Positions 57,995 to 64,000 of a stretch of DNA of 64,000 bases are shown in pieces (the stretch's first letter is position 1; each line of letters opens with the position of its first letter). Position numbers and translations under genes: made by a program. The notes beneath the pieces were generated by a model. It was not told where the DNA came from, made no database searches, and was given only the letters and a program-made list of their open reading frames with translations. This DNA is from Macrostomum hystrix (Eukaryota; Platyhelminthes; Macrostomidae), in the NCBI GenBank assembly GCA_950097015.1, contig CATNEN010000014.1, forward strand, positions 558,001 through 622,000, written 5' to 3'.

Positions 57995-59791
57995 CTACTC
58001 ATCAGTTTCCATCGAATGAACACGCAGCTCTACATCGGCCATGACAGATATTGAAGTGGTGACAGTCGAGGAAGCCAAGTTGACGTGAATGACTTTCGTG
58101 TCGGATACGGGCGGCCTCCGGGCCCGGGTAAGCAGGCTGTAGAGCAACTCAAGGAGCTCGCAGAGGCTCAGCAAACTGCAGCCCAGGTAGATGCCTGCTG
58201 TACCACCAAGGTCGGAAATGTACGATTGGAAAGAATATCCGGATGAGAGACGAATCTGAGAGCTGCGAGACTCGAGAGTGCGGAGCGTGACCTTCAGCCC
58301 GGCGCGGGCGAAGAACTTTCCGGCATAGAATTCAGCTGAAGAGATCTCGAATTCTGTGCTTTCATAAAGTGAAACCATGCGATTCGTGGCATACCAGGCT
58401 GGTCTATAAACAGAAGGAGTCGAGTCTAGGATTTCTTTCATGAGGCCGGTTATTAGGCGAACCTGTCCGTTCTCATTTGGCCAGTTCGCACTAGAGACGC
58501 TGGTTTCGTACTGCCGTGTCAGGCACAGCTGCCTGCTCTGGCACAGCTGCTGGAAGTCGTTCAGCGAGGCTGTGTCGGCCATGAAGGCCTGCATGAGATT
58601 CGACTCTATGCGAGACTCGTCCAGACCGCTCACATTCAGGCAGAAGGCCAAGTTCCTGAACTCCCATGGAAGCGGGTTCACGTAGGGTGTGCAACCGTTC
58701 AGAGACAGCTGACGAGCAAACTCTGAGAAGTAGCAGAAGCTGTTGCTGTAGCGAAATGTGTACGCCGAGCCATCGTACGGATTGAAGAACTGCACGTCGG
58801 GAGCCTCGGTCAAGCACTGACCGGCGTAAGCTTCCGGATCCTTCTTTACGTTCTGCATGCTGAGTCCGATGCTGTACGATCTGCCTGGAGCGAGCAGGAA
58901 GTTGGTCACGAACCTGCTCGGGTACTCTCCTCTCGGAGCCAGGTACAGCCTCATGCCCGTCGGTCTGTCGATCTCATACGGAGTGTCCAGATCCCAGTCG
59001 TACACAAAAGTAGCGAGGTTGTTGTACAAAGACACGACCACACTGTTCACCTGCTGAAAGCTGTATGTTCTCAAGGGCACTAAAAAGTCAGTAAAGTACG
59101 GATCGAGAATGAACTGGAAGCTGATCTCCGAGTTGACTTTACTCATCTCGGCGCGTCTCTGCTCGGTGAGGTCGACCTTCAGACATTTGAGGTGGTTCGG
59201 ATGATAGAACGGGCTCAGCGAGACGCCGAGCTTGCTGTCATTCTTCAGCACCGTCTGCTGCTCCTTGTGCGCGAGCTGGTCCACCAGCAGGCTGTACGGC
59301 ATTGACTGAATGACGGCCTTCAGTCTGTTGAGCTTCATCTGATCGATCTGAGCCTTTGTGGCGTTCGCAAGCGACGAGTTCAGCAGCCGCTGCATCGCAG
59401 AGTCGAACGTGGCGAACGTGCCGTTCATCCGGCCGTTGATGTCGGCAACAACCGAATCGGTGAGAGTCACTGAGTAGGTGCCAGACACCTGGACATTGTT
59501 GCAGAAGTAGACGTCAGGAAACTGGAAGTCCACGGACTCGGCCTCGTAGGAAGTGCTGACCTCGCCTCTGATCAGCTTGCTTGTGAATCCGAACATGCTG
59601 AAGATGAAGACTGCCAGGAGAGCCAGGAAGGCCAGCAGCCAGCAGATCTTGACATAGAGAGGCCTCTGACCGGCGAGCCTGCTCAGACCGTGGGCTGTGG
59701 TCTCGCTTGCTGCCGTTAGCAGAATCTGCGATGCTTGAAGCCGGGCACTTTCTGGTTGTCCAGCTGCTATCGGAGCCGCGTTTTCTCTCAT
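57995..59791 (-). CDS. DEG/ENaC sodium channel subunit, copy 2 (inverted)
   Basis: Intronless frame of 598 residues from the ATG at 59791 (MRENAAPIAAGQPESARLQA; context CTGAAAATGAG). The frame is open upstream to 59866 but has no further ATG. It has the same architecture as copy 1: ETTAHGLSRL, TM1, a large extracellular domain, and TM2 with GGTAGIYLGCSLLSLCELLE. From the first TM region to NWPNENGQ the protein differs from copy 1 by a single residue that I found (NATK versus NATT). After that it differs at many positions (RLITGLMKEILDSTPSVYRP), and the cytosolic tail ends HSMETDE. It is convergent with copy 1, with about 4 kb between the two stops. Confidence 0.92.
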   Translation of the reverse strand: MRENAAPIAAGQPESARLQASQILLTAASETTAHGLSRLAGQRPLYVKICWLLAFLALLAVFIFSMFGFTSKLIRGEVSTSYEAESVDFQFPDVYFCNNVQVSGTYSVTLTDSVVADINGRMNGTFATFDSAMQRLLNSSLANATKAQIDQMKLNRLKAVIQSMPYSLLVDQLAHKEQQTVLKNDSKLGVSLSPFYHPNHLKCLKVDLTEQRRAEMSKVNSEISFQFILDPYFTDFLVPLRTYSFQQVNSVVVSLYNNLATFVYDWDLDTPYEIDRPTGMRLYLAPRGEYPSRFVTNFLLAPGRSYSIGLSMQNVKKDPEAYAGQCLTEAPDVQFFNPYDGSAYTFRYSNSFCYFSEFARQLSLNGCTPYVNPLPWEFRNLAFCLNVSGLDESRIESNLMQAFMADTASLNDFQQLCQSRQLCLTRQYETSVSSANWPNENGQVRLITGLMKEILDSTPSVYRPAWYATNRMVSLYESTEFEISSAEFYAGKFFARAGLKVTLRTLESRSSQIRLSSGYSFQSYISDLGGTAGIYLGCSLLSLCELLELLYSLLTRARRPPVSDTKVIHVNLASSTVTTSISVMADVELRVHSMETDE

Positions 59792-60060
59792 TTTCAGCGG
59801 GTGCAGCCTCAGCTTGGAATGATTTGCTCTTGTGGTTAGAGACCGAAGTGCATTGCTTATAATCAAGTTTTTACATGAGTATTACGTGGCAGCAATGGTT
59901 CCATCATGATAATTGCCATATTTCTTGGTGCTAAGTTAATTAGGATTAGGATAATCCAATTAGGATGTCAGAGCAGGTGAGTGCTGCTAACAATTTAGCA
60001 AAACGACATTCATTATGCCTTCCCAGCTCTAATCGCTTGACTAATATTTTCGGCAGCTTT
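59792..60060. other. Upstream flank of DEG/ENaC copy 2
   Basis: AT-rich; should hold the 5' UTR and promoter of DEG/ENaC copy 2. Confidence 0.4.
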
Positions 60061-60240
60061 GTGCAATTCAATAATCTAATTGCATTTAGTACACCCCATT
60101 TTAGGGAAGTAGACGCTAATTACAATTAATTGCTCATCGCTAGGTTCGTTGTGCAATTCAATAATCTAATTGCTTTTAGTACACCCCATTTTAGGGAAGT
60201 AGACGCTAATTACAATTAATTGCTCATTGCTAGGTTCGTT
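60061..60240. repeat. 90-bp tandem duplication
   Basis: GTGCAATTCAATAATCTAAT and the following 70 bases (60061-60150) are repeated immediately (60151-60240) with two or three mismatches, ending GCTAGGTTCGTT in both. Confidence 0.95.
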
Positions 60241-60284
60241 GGCATGCTGTGACAATTTAGAATCTAGATGTTCTTTGCACTGAA

Positions 60285-61795
60285 CACCCGTACTATACTA
60301 CATCACCCGTACTAGGCTACAATCACCCGTACCAGACTACATCACCCGTACTAGACTACATCACCCGTACTAGATTACATCACCCGTACTAGACTACAAT
60401 CGCCCGTACTAGAGTACAATCGCCCGTACTAGACTACATCACCCGTACTAGACTACATCACCCGTACTAGACTACAATCGCCCGTACTAGATTACATCAC
60501 CCGTACTAGACTACAATCGCCCGTACTAGACTACATCACCCGTACTAGGCTACAATCACCCGTACCAGACTACATCACCCGTACTAGACTACAATCGCCC
60601 GTACTAGACTACATCACCCGTACTAGGCTACAATCACCCGTACCAGACTACATCACCCGTACTAGACTACAATCGCCCGTACTAGACTACATCACCCGTA
60701 CTAGGCTACAATCACCCGTACCAGACTACATCACCCGTACTAGATTACATCACCCGTACTAGACTACAATCGCCTGTACTAGACTACAATCGCCCGTACT
60801 AGATTACATCACCCGTACTAGACTACATCACCCGTACTAGATTACATCACCCGTACTAGACTACAATCGCCCGTACTAGATTACATCACCCGTACTAGAT
60901 TACATCACCCGTACTAGATTACATCACCCGTACTAGACTACAATCGCCCGTACTAGACTACAATCGCCCGTACTAGATTACATCACCCGTACTAGACTAC
61001 AATCACCCGTACTAGACTACAATCGCCCGTACTAGACTACAATCACCCGTACTAGACTACAATCACCCGTACTAGACTACATCACCCGTACTAGACTACA
61101 TCACCCGTACTAGACTACAATCACCCGTACTAGACTACAATCACCCGTACTAGACTACAATCGCCCGTACTAGACTACAATCACCCGTACTAGACTACAA
61201 TCGCCCGTACTAGACTACAATCACCCGTACTAGACTACAATCACCCGTACTAGACTACATCACCCGTACTAGACTACATCACCCGTACTAGACTACAATC
61301 GCCCGTACTAGACTACAATCACCCGTACTAGACTACAATCGCCCGTACTAGACTACAATCGCCCGTACTAGACTACAATCACCCGTACTAGACTACAATC
61401 GCCCGTACTAGACTACAATCACCCGTACTAGACTACAATCACCCGTACTAGACTACATCACCCGTACTAGACTACAATCGCCCGTACTAGACTACAATCA
61501 CCCGTACTAGACTACAATCGCCCGTACTAGACTACAATCACCCGTACTAGACTACAATCGCCCGTACTAGACTACATCACCCGTACTAGACTACATCACC
61601 CGTACTAGACTACAATCGCCCGTACTAGACTACATCACCCGTACTAGACTACATCACCCGTACTAGACTACATCACCCGTACTAGACTACATCACCCGTA
61701 CTAGACTACAATCACCCGTACTAGACTACAATCACCCGTACTAGACTACATCACCCGTACTAGACTACAATCGCCCGTACTAGACTACATCAAAT
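60285..61795. repeat. 19/20-bp minisatellite, about 75 copies
   Basis: Units CACCCGTACTAGACTACAT (19) and CGCCCGTACTAGACTACAAT (20) are mixed. An A/G change before CCCGTA, AGATTACA and ACCAGACT variants define sub-blocks, several of which recur (for example GGCTACAATCACCCGTACCA four times). Confidence 0.97.
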
Positions 61796-62350
61796 ATCAA
61801 ATATCAAATATTTGCCAGGAAGAACTGGCAAATATATCTTGTGAAGTAGATAAAATATACCCTAAGCAAGCCGACCACATGGGCATTGGGTGTCTGCTGA
61901 ACTAGTTTATTATGGCCTTATAAATTGATTGACTTTAAATTGAAAAAAGCGGTTGGCGCAAATGCTCAGAGTTAAATAAACGTTTACAAAAGTTAGCGAG
62001 CAGTAAAGCAGCGAAATGCAGCACCAACAATATTGCACTTGAAAAGCAGTTATAGCAAGCACAAGCCAGAGCATCAGTGCAATGAGAGACTGTGAGATGC
62101 GGAGCTACATACGAGTACAAGTCAAAATTCGGGGCGAAAATAGAATAACTGGACTGAACAAAAAGCATTTTGGTAAGCTCTATATACGAGCTATGATACT
62201 AGAAGTAGCAGAATTAACAACTGCAGTCGTGATAAATTTGCGAAAAAAGAGCGAAAGCAGAGAAAGTGCAAATAAATGAATATTTGAATGAACCGACTTA
62301 AAAAGCAAATCGCAGTGGTGAGTTGCTGACCATGAGCCATGGTCACAATT
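61796..62350. other. AT-rich spacer
   Basis: Starts with a triple ATCAAAT tract. No gene, RNA or element recognised. Confidence 0.4.
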
Positions 62351-62354
62351 TTCA

Positions 62355-62752
62355 TACCCAGATTGGTCTGACACACTGACACAGATTGGTCTGACACACT
62401 GACACAGATTTGTCTGACACACTGACACAGATTGGTCTGACACACTGACACAGATTGGTCTGACACACTCACCCAGATTGGTCTGACACACTGACACAGA
62501 TTGGTCTGACACACTGACACAGATTGGTCTGACACACTGACACAGATTGGTCTGACACACTGACACAGATTGGTCTGACACACTCACCCAGATTGGTCTG
62601 ACACACTGACACAGATTGGTCTGACACACTGACACAGATTTGTCTGACACTCACCCAGATTGGTCTGACACTCACCCAGATTGGTCTGACACTCACCCAG
62701 ATTGGTCTGACACTCACCCAGATTGGTCTGACACTCACCCAGATTGGTATGC
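62355..62752. repeat. 21/23-bp minisatellite downstream of CDC45
   Basis: CAGATTGGTCTGACACACTG plus ACA (23 bp) on the left gives way to CAGATTGGTCTGACACTCAC plus C (21 bp) on the right. About 18 copies. On the minus strand the right-hand units read CTGGGTGAGTGTCAGAC, again including a GTGAGT word. Confidence 0.95.
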
Positions 62753-62897
62753 AGGGGTGCAGAGTTTCGGCCCAGCGCTGATTTATAAGCAGCAGCGATC
62801 TGTAACCCACACGGATATTCAATTTGAATTTAACCAATCAAAGCGAACGCAGAACAAGAACGTGGAGGGCCTATCTGGGAGGCAAGACTGTCCCAGG

Positions 62898-64000
62898 TCA
62901 GGACATGATGTTGACCAGGGCGTCGCAGAATTTCCTGGCGTCCTCGCGGTGCAGCCGCACGGCGTGACCATCGAACTCGGCTTCGCCGAGAGCGCGGCAG
63001 CCGCGGGCGGCCTCCAGCATGGCGACGCGGAAAACGTTGCGCGAGTCCTCGGCGCCCACAGGCGGCAGGCCGAGGAACACGGCGTTGAACTCGGCGGCCA
63101 CAGCTGGCCCCGGCATCTGGCAGGTAGCGAGCAGCGGCAGCTGGCTGGCCTTCCGGAACTTGGCCAGGCTGACGAAGCCCCTCTGCACCAAGCTGGCCAA
63201 CAGGTACAGCGCAGCCGGGCCCGCCTGTTCGGGCAGCGACACGAATAGGAAGGGGCCGAGGTTCACCACCGAGCCCTGGTCCAGCAGCGCTTGCACCTGC
63301 TCGGTCTGGGGTCGAAGGGGCCGCGCCAGCGTTGAGTTTTTCCCTCATGGATTATTAAGGCAAGCTCAGGTGTCCCTCAACAGCCAGCCCTGCAGCCTCA
63401 CCTGTCCGCTAAGCCAGTCGCGCACGAGGACGAGGTCGCGGCACATGGCCTCGCTGCACTCGATGCTGACGCAGTCGATGCCGGCGCAGAACTCGCCCCG
63501 GGTGAGGTGGCAGGCACAGAGCAGGGCGCAGTCAGTTGCCACCAGGGTCGGCCGGAAGGCGGCTTTGGCGGTGAAGGTGGGCAGGAAGAGCCGCTCCGGT
63601 TCCAGGTGGAACTTTTCTGCAAACGAGTTGTTGAAAAAAACTAAGTCTGAAATCGGCAACCAATCAGAATCCGAATAAACGGGAGCATTCAACAGCAGAA
63701 AAAGAAGCAGAATCCGCAGGAAGCAAGCAGGGGCAAGGCTACAGACCTGCCAGTCGGCTGAAGGTGCTCTCCAGGCCAGTCTGCAGCTGCAAGGCCATGC
63801 AGTCGAACGGCTGACGAGCTTCGCGCTGGGCGATGCCAGCGTCGGCCAGAAACTGCAACAGCCGCTGCCTGCCGCGGGAACCAAACAGCTGCAGCGTGCA
63901 GGCAGTGTGCGGACTGCAGCGCATGCAGTCCTCCAGGCACCAGTGGCGCAGCAGCCACAGGTTCAGGCAGCGGCTGAACTGCAGCTCAGCGGGGGACGAG
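62898..64000 (-). CDS. CDC45: CDC45 replication-initiation protein, C-terminal part (gene runs off the right edge)
   Basis: Three minus-strand exons: 63747 to beyond 64000, 63402-63616 and 62898-63305. Splice sites are good and phases match. CDC45 is a core subunit of the CMG (CDC45-MCM-GINS) replicative helicase in the nucleus. The first exon reads AELQFSRCLNLWLLRHWCLE, then QRLLQFLADAGIAQREARQP with FDCMALQLQTGLE. This parallels the human segment ending FLADMGLPLKQ...FQAMDISLKENL. The second exon has KFHLEPERLFLPTFTAKAAF, and the third GPFLFVSLPEQAG and AVFLGLPPVGAEDSRNVF. The protein ends HREDARKFCDALVNIMS (human ends KFLDALISLLS). The N-terminal DHH-like half would be to the right of the window. 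Confidence 0.93.

Noticed and set aside
62830-63348. 172-codon frame overlapping the last CDC45 exon
   Set aside because: Shifted frame of the CDC45 exon; the CDC45 frame matches the family to its C-terminus.

Overview
The window is nuclear DNA from an invertebrate animal. Its genes have GT-AG introns, often short, and they encode animal-specific families: CDC45, p70 S6 kinase, synaptogyrin, DEG/ENaC channels, an RGS-C1-DH-PH RhoGEF, a neuroligin-like esterase and TIR-domain proteins. There are no bacterial or viral genes and no CRISPR. About a quarter to 30% of the window is minisatellite arrays. A free-living flatworm such as Macrostomum would fit the compact exons and repeat load, but this is a weak inference.

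Layout. 1-1.84 kb (-): 5' part of a secreted cholinesterase-like protein lacking the catalytic serine. 4.85-8.1 kb (+): S6 kinase in six exons, with a possible CaaX tail. 9-17 kb: repeats, plus an intronless four-TM protein gene (11.8-12.5 kb, -). 17.8-18.3 kb (-): unrecognised coiled-coil protein gene. 20.0-30.0 kb (-): large RhoGEF gene of about 14 exons, with several arrays in its introns. 30.8-32.5 kb: 30-bp array. 33.1-33.7 kb (+): secreted peptide precursor. 33.9-38.3 kb: three arrays. 39.1-43.0 kb (-): complete synaptogyrin gene, whose first intron holds a 557-bp inverted-repeat transposon. 44.0-49.9 kb (+): gene for a protein with about four TIR-like modules, three of its introns filled by minisatellites. 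51.8-53.96 kb (+) and 58.0-59.8 kb (-): two convergent DEG/ENaC genes sharing about 1.2 kb of almost identical sequence. A small basic-protein gene with an array in its intron lies between them. 60.3-61.8 and 62.35-62.75 kb: arrays. 62.9-64.0 kb (-): 3' part of CDC45.

The genes do not form an operon or pathway; this is an ordinary metazoan neighbourhood. The unusual features are the link between minisatellites and introns or splice sites, a minisatellite unit shared by introns of two oppositely oriented genes, the gene-conversion-like channel pair, the multi-TIR protein, and the possibly prenylated S6 kinase. Exon joins were made by hand from splice signals, reading frame and remembered family sequence; a few boundaries may be off by a base.
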